Positions 8,001-15,731 of a stretch of 64,000 nt of DNA are shown here, piece by piece (within the stretch, counting starts at the first letter, position 1; every line of letters starts with the position of its first letter). This DNA comes from Erythrobacter sp. SG61-1L (lineage in GTDB: Bacteria; Pseudomonadota; Alphaproteobacteria; Sphingomonadales; Sphingomonadaceae). Under the pieces are notes generated by a model, which searched no databases, was not told the origin of the DNA, and was given only the letters and a program-made list of their open reading frames with translations. The stretch spans positions 310,001 to 374,000 of the forward strand of contig NZ_JXQC01000003.1 of NCBI RefSeq assembly GCF_001305965.1. The letters run 5' to 3'. The position numbers and the translations under genes are program-made.

Positions 8001-9966
8001 CTTCCAGCAGACGGAAGCTGATATCCAGGCTCTGATCGGGATCGAAGGTTCGGAAGGCACGCCGTTCATTCCGGGCACTCCGGATACGCCGGGCTACACT
8101 GCCAGCATGTCGGGCAGCAGCTCAGCTGGTTCCTTTGTCCCGTCAGGCAACAATATCGATATCACTGGCTCGATCACGGTGACCTTCTCGGGCACTTTCA
8201 ATCAGCGTGAAGTCGATTATCTGAACAGCATCGCTGGTGTGAGCGGTGCCACCGTTGGTGGGAACACGATCACGCTTACCGGAACTGTCGATACGACTGC
8301 GTTCAACAGCCTGAACACTGACAATGGGACGGGCGGTTATGGCGTCGGTAACGACGATACTTTCACCGTTTCCGGCTTCAACGTTCCGCTGATCCCCGGC
8401 ACGGCCGACACTCCGGCAACCCCGCGTACGCCGAACAATGGTGGTGTGACGATCGCTCTGGACAGCTCGCTGTCTGCATCGACCGTCTCGGTTGAAGGCA
8501 ATTCGATCGCTGGTTCGGTCACTGGCAACAGTGCAGCGAACACGGTCAAGGTCGCCGGCAACTCGGTTCCGGATGGCAGCGATCACTTCCAGGGCACTGC
8601 CACTTCCGATCTGTTCGACACGACGGCCGATGGTGATCACATGCTCACCAACGTTCAGATGGCCGGCGACTCTGAGCTGACCAGCACTGTCTATGGCACT
8701 TTCGCCATCGACATGACGGAAGGCGCCGAGATCGACGACTCCACCCTGACGGTTGACGGTAACAGCCAGAGCTCGCGTGCGGTCGCCAATACGGCAACCA
8801 ACACACTTGAACTGACTGCCACCAACACCGATGCGGCTGCAGTGCTGGCTTCGAACCAGTTCGGCGCTTCGGAAGTCTCGGCCCTGTCGAATGTTCACAT
8901 CTACGCACCGGTTGCTTCGGACAACACCAGCGTCAGCATGTCGGACAACTCGAACCTGGCCCTGGCTGTGGTGAACAACGTCAGCAACAACCTGACCATC
9001 GAAGGCACCAACGTCTATCCGAACGTCATCTCGCGGGATGTCCTGCTCGACGTGGACAGCGACGTGTATGGCGGTGGCGACAACATCCTGCTCAACCAGC
9101 AGATCGCCAACACCACCGCAATCGCGGAAGCTGTGACCATCCTCTACAACGAAGACGGTACGTATCTCTCGACCGATGGCGTTGTTGACGGTTCGGTGAC
9201 GATCACCGGCAACACCACCACTGCGGAAGCTTCGGCCAACCGTGCGGTGAACGTGGCCGATGCAAGCGCCGGTTCCAGCCTTGGTGCCAGCGTGGGTATC
9301 GTCAACTTCCAGGGTAGCAGTGCAGACGTGAATGCTTCGGCAACCACCAATGCGGGCGTGACCCTTGCTGGTGACGATGTTCTGGCGGCTCCTGCCCTCA
9401 ACGGCAGCAGCGTGACCCTGGGCAGCAACACCACCAGCTCGCTTGCTCGCGGTAACTCGGCTGTCAACGCGCTGAACTACTCGGCAGGTGCCAACTACGG
9501 TCAGATCGACCTGCTGGCGAACACCGGTGCGTACACCGTAACTGACCCGACGAACGTTTCCACTTCGGCTCGTGCCGCCGTGCTGAACGTTCAGGGTAAC
9601 AGCGGTGCCGTCTCGGCCACCAGCACTCAGGCTACCTACGTGGTCGCTCTGAACACAGACCTGGGCGATCCGGCTGTCACGAACGCCACGGTTGGCGTGA
9701 TCGGCAATGCCGTCTCGGCAGCTGCCTATGGCAACACCGCGACCAACTCGGTCACGGTTGCTGCTCTGAACACCAATGTCCCGTCCGTCGCGGTGGGCAA
9801 TGTTCAGACCAACACCGGCCCGGTCACCGCCACTGTCACCACCGTGACCTACGGCGTGAGCGGCGGTTACGGCGCCATCGCCGGCAGCGCGATCTCGGTC
9901 ACCAACAATGCTGTCACCGCCACTGCGGTCGGCAACAATGCGGTGAACGCAATCGTCGGCAACTAA
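5080..9966 (+). CDS. Giant exported repeat adhesin (1628 aa), probable substrate of the adjacent CsgG/HfaB pore
   Basis: An N-terminal signal peptide ends near AGAQA|AD. The rest is almost entirely Ala/Asn/Ser/Thr/Val/Gly. About 18 copies of a core unit of the type SVxVxGNxIxAxAxGNxAxN can be read (for example near 5344, 5536, 6364, 8488, 9691 and 9892), alternating with NxQ segments such as LNVQSVSAG and VGNVQTNTG. Regular GN/NxQ strand repeats suggest a beta-solenoid or amyloid-like fibre. There is no autotransporter barrel, no LPXTG and no RTX nonapeptide, so export probably uses the upstream CsgG-like pore. A non-repeat insert (about 8100-8390) is flanked by Pro-rich linkers. In Caulobacter this position holds hfaD, which is much smaller. 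Either ATG 5080 or 5083 could be used; AAAGGGG precedes them. Confidence 0.82.
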   Translation: MMTKITDKGRNQLLATVGTAMVATMMAAGAQAADTVVQPVGPDLSDVITNVSGEDVISAVLDNVATITATINGTTGGVGLEETGTTTSSVTVDGNDILGVAIGNSFDNEIDLSLLENDLWDGSASLGLETNTGVIATDIYDNDIAVSINNFQTGSVAVTGNDIEGRATGNSGSTTLEGTVPNTYSSTVAGSSSIDSGLVPEWLNAEGSVVASTIQINGDPNITTDVIDNNIYLELMSTDDNTVTSAPAVEDNTIAANAKGNSSTSAINVQSGGAPEFEGSLVLSNGQTNVDTSGNGVIQAYNYDGDIYGVIEAYDYIYDYNTNTLNGSLSVSNNAFTATASGNDALGSNGVAGNSITLDDGLSFEGNASTATSDTAYASGTVSGTVAADVVINSSQGNVGASNGNRLNVDATAEYSYIYADVEALDTGSVSVEGNEISATSRGNAASSAFASGDGSAYFNGTVAVSNQQTNLYTDVSSNNYESVISSDVGYDDGLMEDSTLAVDGNRSAAAAYGNLVSQNVALEATTLGLPDDRVNLTGGTGPDGNVSAEGNVLVTSLQSQYSANVEANVESNEIYADSGADETINSSVSANGNTVEAIALGDSASNGLSLAGTTVGTGAGIANVQIVADASTVTAYSDSMIYAEADDVDASSIETNGNLQRSIAYGASAGNALSVDAQTVTVLSDVDSVASTVTVDYLEEFPLDFSVAPDVEAAYAVLNVQSVSAGISSIARGYDEDSPFDTEINDDAYNGSNITTDSNTLVAAAYGTDSNNQAVLNVGTLNATEDDVAGQPDFATVANVTNAQTVTEESSIYAEASGDELAETEVNGYLDQSSVSTSGNVGQALAYGNRASNGLTVTSTNIDTEADAVPYPNGIRGSAEVIAILDGAEASTDASFSVNNVQSAGGAITASLLDSVVAPDYSLEVVTYIQDEVTDSSVVSNNNLLTAGATGNRADNLIDLSGNTLATTSALVNFQQTEADIQALIGIEGSEGTPFIPGTPDTPGYTASMSGSSSAGSFVPSGNNIDITGSITVTFSGTFNQREVDYLNSIAGVSGATVGGNTITLTGTVDTTAFNSLNTDNGTGGYGVGNDDTFTVSGFNVPLIPGTADTPATPRTPNNGGVTIALDSSLSASTVSVEGNSIAGSVTGNSAANTVKVAGNSVPDGSDHFQGTATSDLFDTTADGDHMLTNVQMAGDSELTSTVYGTFAIDMTEGAEIDDSTLTVDGNSQSSRAVANTATNTLELTATNTDAAAVLASNQFGASEVSALSNVHIYAPVASDNTSVSMSDNSNLALAVVNNVSNNLTIEGTNVYPNVISRDVLLDVDSDVYGGGDNILLNQQIANTTAIAEAVTILYNEDGTYLSTDGVVDGSVTITGNTTTAEASANRAVNVADASAGSSLGASVGIVNFQGSSADVNASATTNAGVTLAGDDVLAAPALNGSSVTLGSNTTSSLARGNSAVNALNYSAGANYGQIDLLANTGAYTVTDPTNVSTSARAAVLNVQGNSGAVSATSTQATYVVALNTDLGDPAVTNATVGVIGNAVSAAAYGNTATNSVTVAALNTNVPSVAVGNVQTNTGPVTATVTTVTYGVSGGYGAIAGSAISVTNNAVTATAVGNNAVNAIVGN

Positions 9967-9992
9967 GCCTCTCGGCAGAATGCCTTGAAAGG

Positions 9993-10027
9993 GGCGGGGG
10001 AAGGGCAACCTTCCCCCGCCCTTTTTC
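9993..10027 (+). terminator. Strong intrinsic terminator of the adhesin locus
   Basis: A perfect 12-bp stem (9993-10004 with 10009-10020) closed by a GCAA tetraloop is followed by CTTTTTCT. It lies 27 bases after the adhesin stop and is the clearest intrinsic terminator in the window. Confidence 0.93.
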
Positions 10028-10239
10028 TATGCGGCTCCGGCGCCATGTGCTGGCCCCGCTCGCCAGGGCAGAGGGGGAGGGGGCGTGCAGGATGAAACGA
10101 CGGGCGGGCCGCGGCCTGCCGTGACAGTGGCGTCAAGGGAGGGCGCCGGGTCGGCTATCGACCTGGAGCAGGCATCGTGCAGGCCTGTCTCGCTACTGCA
10201 TATCGGGGAAGCGGAAGCTGCCCGGCCCCGCCGACAGGC

Positions 10240-11250
10240 TCAGGAGCCGAGCAGATAGCTCGCATAGGCGCTGAACAGATAGGCCAGCAGCAGGGAAAGG
10301 CTGATCCAGCTCACCGTGCCATGGATGCGGCTCTGCGGCTTGAACAGCAGGGCGACAATGAAGATGCCCGACATGATCACGGCGGCGAAGACCGTGATGC
10401 CATGTGCGTCCGATACCGATGAGAGCAACGGCCCCTTGGTATAGGCGATGTCGTCAATCGCCAGCACCAGCACATCGAACAGATTGCTGCCCAGCAGATT
10501 GCCGATTGCCATGTCCACCGCGCCCATACGCAGCGCGCTGATGCTGACGACCAGTTCCGGAACAGATGTCGTGGCGGCGATCAGCAAGGTGCCGACAAAT
10601 GTCCTTTGCCAGCCCATCGTCTCGGCGATCTCGATGCCCACGAAGGGCAGCCATATCCCGGCCGCGATCACTATTGCTGAAGCTGCGGCATAGCGCGCCA
10701 CGGCCTGACGCAGCGTCAACCCCGGCAGTGATGCCTCTGCATGCGCCGCGGCAATAGCGCGCTTCTGGTAATCGAAGGCGGATCGCATGGCGATCAGATA
10801 GAGGAAGACCAGGAAGGGCGTGTAGATGCTGACATGGCCGAGCGATACGTCCAGCCCGGTGTGATTGAGCAGGATGACGGCACCGACCGTGCCGATCATG
10901 ATCACGCCGAACCCGGCCGTCAGGATATGGCCCTGATCGATCCGGCGATAGACAGGCTCGCTGCGCGAAAGCTCGTCCAGCAGCACGAGCATCAACAGGT
11001 TGAACACACAGCTGCCCAGCGCATCGCCCACGGCGATATTCGGCGCATCGGCTATGGTGACGGAACTGACCCCGGTGAACAGTTCGGGCAAGGATGTGGC
11101 GGTAGCGAGGAGGATGAGGCCGATCCAGGAGCGGGAGAGGCCGGTCAGTTGGGCGATCCTATCGCCATTTTTTGCAAGGGCAGGGCCTGCGAAACCGATC
11201 AGCGCCATGCAGATGGCGAGTTTCAGCCAGGGTAGTGCCAGATCGAACAA
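10240..11250 (-). CDS. Sodium/calcium exchanger family (CaCA/YrbG-type) antiporter
   Basis: The 336-residue product has about ten hydrophobic helices in two homologous halves. Each half carries a CaCA alpha-repeat: ATATSLPELF followed by NIAVGDALGS in the N-terminal half, and AATTSVPELV followed by IGNLLGSNLF in the C-terminal half. The SLPEL/SVPEL glutamates are the expected cation ligands. Length fits YrbG-like bacterial inner-membrane exchangers. The start is a TTG at 11250 with only a distant GGAG, so it is uncertain. It is unlinked in direction to the adhesin locus; the 210 bases between them after the terminator hold nothing recognisable. Confidence 0.88.
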   Translation of the reverse strand: MFDLALPWLKLAICMALIGFAGPALAKNGDRIAQLTGLSRSWIGLILLATATSLPELFTGVSSVTIADAPNIAVGDALGSCVFNLLMLVLLDELSRSEPVYRRIDQGHILTAGFGVIMIGTVGAVILLNHTGLDVSLGHVSIYTPFLVFLYLIAMRSAFDYQKRAIAAAHAEASLPGLTLRQAVARYAAASAIVIAAGIWLPFVGIEIAETMGWQRTFVGTLLIAATTSVPELVVSISALRMGAVDMAIGNLLGSNLFDVLVLAIDDIAYTKGPLLSSVSDAHGITVFAAVIMSGIFIVALLFKPQSRIHGTVSWISLSLLLAYLFSAYASYLLGS

Positions 11251-11381
11251 GCCGGTGCCGCTCCGGTTCGTAAACGGAAGTCGGGAACACTATACAGCTT
11301 TTGGGATGGCTGTCCCGCCGCTTTGCCTCTCTGGAGTGCCTGCCCCGGCGCATGGCTGCACCGGGGCACGGCGTTGCGGGA

Positions 11382-13481
11382 TCAATCGCCGCCCCAATCC
11401 TCATTGGCGCGGGCGATCAGGTAATTGTGGATCGCCTCGACATCGTCGGGCTTCAATATGTCGGCGAAGCTGGCCATGCCCTTGTCCTGATAAATCCCCT
11501 TCAGGACGATGTCGTTGAACTTGCCATGGGTTTCCATGGTCATGTGGCGCAGATCCTTCACGCCACCCTTGGCATTGGCGCCGTGGCACAGGGCGCAGGT
11601 ATTGGCGAACAGCTCTGCCCCGCGTGCAACCGATGCCTCGCTGGCGCGCAGCGGGGGCGGGTTGGGGATCGCTTCTGCCTTGGCCAGCGGGGGGAGTTGC
11701 TGCGTTCCGCCCAGTTTGAACACCAGCAGGCGGGCCGGGGCGCGGGGCAGTTCCGTGCCGGCGCCACGCTCGATCTGCGCTGCACCGCCGCCCCAGCCGG
11801 CATTGATGGCGACATATTGCACGCCATCCAGCTCATAGGTGATCCCGCCGGAAACGGGCGCGCTCTGCGTCGGATATTCCCACAAGACCTTGCCAGTCTT
11901 CGCATCGAAAGCGGCGAAGGTCTGTTTGGTGGTGCCTTCGAAGACCAGATCGGAAGCGGTGACGAATACGCCGCCATTGCCATGGCGGGGCAGGGGCACC
12001 TGCCAGGCGATTGCCTGCCTCACAGGGTCATAGGCGGTCAGCCAAGCCTTCTCGTCCGCATTGGCCTGTTCCATCAGCTTCATGCGCTTCTGCATGGCTT
12101 CGCCCGTATAGCCGCCCCAGCCCGCATTGGAGCGGAAGGGCTGCGGCTTGAAGTTCGGGTCCAGCGCATAGACCATGCCCGACTGATAGGAGGGGAAATA
12201 GGCCAGCTTGGTGCGCGGGCTGAAGGCCATGGGGAACCAGTTATGCGCGCCGCCGGGGCCGGGATAGACCAGCACCGGATCCACGCCATAGCGGGTTTCG
12301 GGGTTCTCGATGGGGCGGCCGGTCTTCTTGTCGATGCCGAAGGCCCAGTTCACCTTCACATGCGTTTCCGCGCTGATGAGTTTGCCGGTCTTGCGGTCGA
12401 TCACATAGAAGAAGCCGTTCTTCGGCGCCTGCATGATCACCTGGCGCATCTTGCCGCCGATCTTCAGGTCCGCGCTGATGATCGAGGAAGTGCAGGTGTA
12501 ATCCCAGTCTTCCCCCGGAACCATCTGGTAATGCCAGGCATAGGTGCCCGTATCGGCATGAAGTGCGACGATGGAGCAGACGAACAGATTATCGCCCTTG
12601 TTCTCGCTGCGGTGATAGCGCGAGAGGGGCGAGCCATTGCCGGTGCCGACGAAGACGAGCTTGTTGGCCGGATCGTAAGCGATGGAATCCCACGCATTGG
12701 CGCCGCCGCCCAGCTTCCAATATTCGCCGTGCCAGGTCTTGCGGGCCATCTCCATGATGGAATCCGAAGCCTCGCCATCCGGGCCGTTGGCGGGGTTGCC
12801 GGGGGCCAGGAAGAACTTCCACAGTTTCTGGCCCGTATCGGCATCCAGCGCGATCACGAAACCGCGCACGCCCAGATCGCCGCCGGACTGGCCGACCACC
12901 ACCTTGCCATCGAACACGCGCGGTGCGCCGGTGATGGAATAGGGCATGTCGTGACTGAAGGTCTGGGTGGACCAGATCTGCTTGCCGGTCTTGGCATCAA
13001 GCCCGATTACGCGCCCGTCCAGCGTGGCAATGATGATCTTGCCGTTCCACATGGCCAACCCGCGTGCAACAGGCTCACAGCAGGCATAGCGGCCATATTC
13101 GCGCGGAACCTGCGGGTCGAAGGTCCACAGCAGTTTGCCGGTCTTCGCGTCGTAGGCCGATGTGATGTTCCAGGCGAGGATGTTGTAAAGCACCCCGTCG
13201 GCATAGATCGGCGTGCCTTCCACCCCGCGATAGGTGTCGAGATCGGCATACCAGGCCAGGCCCAGCTTGCTGACATTCCCGGCATTGATTTGCGTGAGCG
13301 GGCTATAGCGTTGAGCGGTGTAATCCCGCCCGTCGCTCGGCCAGGCATCGGCGGGCGGATTGGCCAACAGGCTTGCTGGACCTTGCGCGATGGCAGGCGA
13401 TCCCACTTGCAGGGCGAAGACCGCAAGAAAAAGGGCGAAGAGGCCCGCGACCTGCGCGGCAAGGCGTTTGCGGAAAGGCAT
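11382..13481 (-). CDS. PQQ-dependent quinohaemoprotein alcohol dehydrogenase (periplasmic)
   Basis: This 699-residue protein has a signal peptide, an eight-bladed PQQ propeller (about 40-570) and a C-terminal cytochrome c domain (CALCH haem site, GMASF providing the likely Met ligand). The adjacent-cysteine disulfide is present (RYACCEP), as are the catalytic-Asp region (DWDYT) and the Asn metal ligand (GTGNGSP). The usual metal-ligand Glu in the GxxGxExGVRG motif appears as Asp here (QSGGDLGVRG). Type II quinohaemoprotein dehydrogenases oxidise alcohols or aldehydes and pass electrons to cytochrome c. It is the last gene of a five-gene operon, 5 bases after the third SnoaL-like gene. The substrate is unknown; WDYT rather than WDYD argues against a lanthanide type. 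Confidence 0.93.
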   Translation of the reverse strand: MPFRKRLAAQVAGLFALFLAVFALQVGSPAIAQGPASLLANPPADAWPSDGRDYTAQRYSPLTQINAGNVSKLGLAWYADLDTYRGVEGTPIYADGVLYNILAWNITSAYDAKTGKLLWTFDPQVPREYGRYACCEPVARGLAMWNGKIIIATLDGRVIGLDAKTGKQIWSTQTFSHDMPYSITGAPRVFDGKVVVGQSGGDLGVRGFVIALDADTGQKLWKFFLAPGNPANGPDGEASDSIMEMARKTWHGEYWKLGGGANAWDSIAYDPANKLVFVGTGNGSPLSRYHRSENKGDNLFVCSIVALHADTGTYAWHYQMVPGEDWDYTCTSSIISADLKIGGKMRQVIMQAPKNGFFYVIDRKTGKLISAETHVKVNWAFGIDKKTGRPIENPETRYGVDPVLVYPGPGGAHNWFPMAFSPRTKLAYFPSYQSGMVYALDPNFKPQPFRSNAGWGGYTGEAMQKRMKLMEQANADEKAWLTAYDPVRQAIAWQVPLPRHGNGGVFVTASDLVFEGTTKQTFAAFDAKTGKVLWEYPTQSAPVSGGITYELDGVQYVAINAGWGGGAAQIERGAGTELPRAPARLLVFKLGGTQQLPPLAKAEAIPNPPPLRASEASVARGAELFANTCALCHGANAKGGVKDLRHMTMETHGKFNDIVLKGIYQDKGMASFADILKPDDVEAIHNYLIARANEDWGGD

Positions 13482-13486
13482 CGAAA

Positions 13487-14281
13487 TCAGTCCTTGGGCG
13501 GTTCGGCAATCGGCTGGGTTCCGTCAACCAGACGGCCAACCTTGAGTGACGCGGCCTGTTCCGCCGTGCCCGGCGGGCGGTGATAGGCGCCCACTTCGCC
13601 CGCATCGGGCTGGAAGGCCTTGCCCGTCACCGGGTTGGGATAATGGAACGGCACGATGTAATAGGCGGGATAGGTCAGATAGACCGTGGAAGGCGGCAGG
13701 TCTGGCGGCGGATCGAACTTGTCCGGCCAGGTGTTGTTGAGGGCGTTCTTACCCCAGCCATCCCAATTGGTGTACATGGTGAAGGGGCCGGACAGGCGGC
13801 TGATGCGCCAGATACCGTCATCGCCTTTACGATATTCGTTTTCGTACAGAGGCAGGCCCCAGCCGCCGATGCTCATCACATAGGCGCGGCTGCGGACCCA
13901 GCCGGTTTTTCCATCGGCGGAGATGTCCGGCACGGGCTGGAATTGCATGTGGTTGGCCAGCATGCCCGGCTTGGCGCCATCGGGGCCAAAGGCGGTCTGC
14001 ATATATTCCAGCACGCGTTTCTTGCCCAGGAACAGGCCCTTGCCGCCGATTTCCAGCGTGGCATCCTCCGTGAATAGCTCGGAAAGCTGGGTCCATTGGC
14101 CCTTGTCCACGAAATAGCCGTATGTGCGCTGGAGCACTTCGATCTGGTTGAGGTCTTCCAGCCGCGTGATGCGGGCTTCGAGCTGGTCGAGTTTCTGCTC
14201 CGCGCCAGCGTCCTGCGCAAAGGCGGGCGAGGCAGTGGCTGAAAGCAGCGCTGCGGCAATCAGGAAACGCATTTTCATCAC
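13487..14281 (-). CDS. Exported SnoaL/NTF2-like protein (paralogue 3 of tandem)
   Basis: The 264-residue product has a signal peptide ending ASPAFAQ, a short heptad-like helix (LEARITRLEDLNQIEVLQRT), then a SnoaL-like alpha+beta cone domain (YFVDKGQWTQLSELFTED...), and a C-terminal tail with a PPFHYPNPVTGK-type motif shared with the next two paralogues. NTF2-fold proteins act as isomerases, hydrolases, dehydratases or binding proteins. Its ATG overlaps the upstream stop by four bases (ATGA), so it is co-translated with the 14278-15012 gene. A periplasmic role in the oxidation pathway of the neighbouring PQQ enzymes is inferred. Confidence 0.85.
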   Translation of the reverse strand: MMKMRFLIAAALLSATASPAFAQDAGAEQKLDQLEARITRLEDLNQIEVLQRTYGYFVDKGQWTQLSELFTEDATLEIGGKGLFLGKKRVLEYMQTAFGPDGAKPGMLANHMQFQPVPDISADGKTGWVRSRAYVMSIGGWGLPLYENEYRKGDDGIWRISRLSGPFTMYTNWDGWGKNALNNTWPDKFDPPPDLPPSTVYLTYPAYYIVPFHYPNPVTGKAFQPDAGEVGAYHRPPGTAEQAASLKVGRLVDGTQPIAEPPKD

Positions 14282-15012
14282 TTCCTCCCCACAACATCGT
14301 CAGGCGGCTGCGGCAGGTCTTTCAGGGACTTGCCCGTAACCGGGTGAGCGAAGCTGAAGGGCGGAATGTAGTTGCCCGGCAGCGTGCGATAGATTTCCGT
14401 CGGTGGCCTGTCCGGTGGGAACAGGGCGCTCATGCCCTCCATCGGCAGGGCCGATTTCATGAAGCCCAGATCGTAATCGGTCAGCGCGGTGGGATAGAAA
14501 TGCAGGCTGGAAATCTTCCAGACGCCCGCTTCCTTCACATAGCGGTTTTCATAGATGCCGACGCCCCAGACGCCATTGCGGCCGGGTTCGCCCAGCATCA
14601 CCATGCCCTGCCAGCGGCCGGTGGCGCTCTTGCCGTCCTTGGCCACCACGATCACGCTTTGCAGCTGCATGTGATTGTTCAGATGGGCCGGAGCAAGGCC
14701 GTTCGGGCCGAACAGCAGCAGCGCACGGCGGATGCGTTCACGCCCGATATAGACGCCGCGCTGGCCATATTCGAAGCTGCCATCCTTGCTGAACAGATCG
14801 GCCACATCGTCCCACAGGCCCTTGTCGAAATAATATCCGTAATCGGCCTGAAGATTTTCGACTGCGTCCTGATCCTCCAGCCGTTCCACCCGCTCGCGAT
14901 AGGCAGCAAGGCGGGCTTCCGGGGATTGGTTCTGGGCAAGGGCGGGGGTGGTCGCGGCCAGAGCGGCCGTGGCGAGCACCAGTGCCCGCAAGGGTTTCAA
15001 TCCGCGCATCAC
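14278..15012 (-). CDS. Exported SnoaL/NTF2-like protein (paralogue 2 of tandem)
   Basis: This 244-residue protein has a signal peptide (ending PALAQ), the same N-terminal helix (YRERVERLEDQDAVENLQ), a SnoaL-like domain (YYFDKGLWDDVADLFSKDG) and a C-terminal PPFSFAHPVTGK motif. It is clearly paralogous to the genes on both sides. ATGA overlaps link it to both neighbours. It is probably periplasmic. No catalytic residues can be assigned safely without a structure. Confidence 0.85.
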   Translation of the reverse strand: MMRGLKPLRALVLATAALAATTPALAQNQSPEARLAAYRERVERLEDQDAVENLQADYGYYFDKGLWDDVADLFSKDGSFEYGQRGVYIGRERIRRALLLFGPNGLAPAHLNNHMQLQSVIVVAKDGKSATGRWQGMVMLGEPGRNGVWGVGIYENRYVKEAGVWKISSLHFYPTALTDYDLGFMKSALPMEGMSALFPPDRPPTEIYRTLPGNYIPPFSFAHPVTGKSLKDLPQPPDDVVGRK

Positions 15013-15731
15013 TTGCCTCCCTTCACCGGCTTGCCGGTCGCGGGATTGGGCGCCTGGAACGGCGGCACCTGAACTTCGGGGAAGGGCTTGTAGCTGGCCG
15101 TAGGCGGACGATCCGCCGGATAGGCCTTCGATGCTTCGGACTGGACCAGGCCTTCGCCCGGTTTCAGCCGCGCCCAGCCCTTTTCGTAAGGGGCGAGGAA
15201 GTTGACGTAGAGATGCAGCGACTTGATCCGCCAGATCCCGTCCGCGCCCTTCTCATAGGTGTTTTCGTAAATGCCGTCGCGCCATTCGGCGTGCTTCTTG
15301 TACTGGCCCAGCATTCCCAGATCGCGCCAGCGGGCAGTGGCGCTGCGGCCGTCCTTTGCAACATCGATGGAGGGCTGCAGGGTAACCCATTCATTGAGCT
15401 GGCCGTAGATCAGCCCTTCCTGCCCGCCATGCAGCCGCTTGAGATATTCACGGATGCGGTCCTTGCCGACATAGACGCCGTCCATGCCGATCTCGATGGT
15501 GCCGTCATCGGCAAACAGGTCTGCCGCGTCACCCCACAGGCCGCGGTCGACATAATAGCCAAAGGCGCGCTGCAGCTTCTTTACGGCGCGCGTGCCTTCC
15601 AGCTTTTCGACGCGGGCGGTCAGCGCATCGACCTCGGCGTCGATCTGCGTCTGGGACAGCTTCTGCGCGGCGGCAGGCAGGGGGAGGGCGAGTGCCGCCC
15701 CTGCAAGGGCGATGGCGAGCGCGCGCATCAC
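15009..15731 (-). CDS. Exported SnoaL/NTF2-like protein (paralogue 1 of tandem)
   Basis: The 240-residue product has a signal peptide (ending LPAAAQ), the helix VDALTARVEKLEGTRAVKKL, the SnoaL-like core (YYVDRGLWGDAADLFADDG) and the C-terminal PPFQAPNPATGKP motif of the tandem family. Stop/start overlaps of four bases join it to the SMP-30-like gene upstream and to paralogue 2 downstream. Tandem triplication with retained signal peptides suggests either successive steps on one substrate or a hetero-oligomer; this is inference. Confidence 0.85.
   Translation of the reverse strand: MMRALAIALAGAALALPLPAAAQKLSQTQIDAEVDALTARVEKLEGTRAVKKLQRAFGYYVDRGLWGDAADLFADDGTIEIGMDGVYVGKDRIREYLKRLHGGQEGLIYGQLNEWVTLQPSIDVAKDGRSATARWRDLGMLGQYKKHAEWRDGIYENTYEKGADGIWRIKSLHLYVNFLAPYEKGWARLKPGEGLVQSEASKAYPADRPPTASYKPFPEVQVPPFQAPNPATGKPVKGGK

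Noticed and set aside
8143-10008. 621-residue minus-strand frame over the end of the adhesin
   Set aside because: Shadow of the same repeat gene; it would also begin inside the intrinsic terminator region.
11301-13583. 760-residue plus-strand frame opposite the PQQ dehydrogenase
   Set aside because: The minus-strand PQQ enzyme has full motifs and a signal peptide; the opposite frame is a high-GC shadow.
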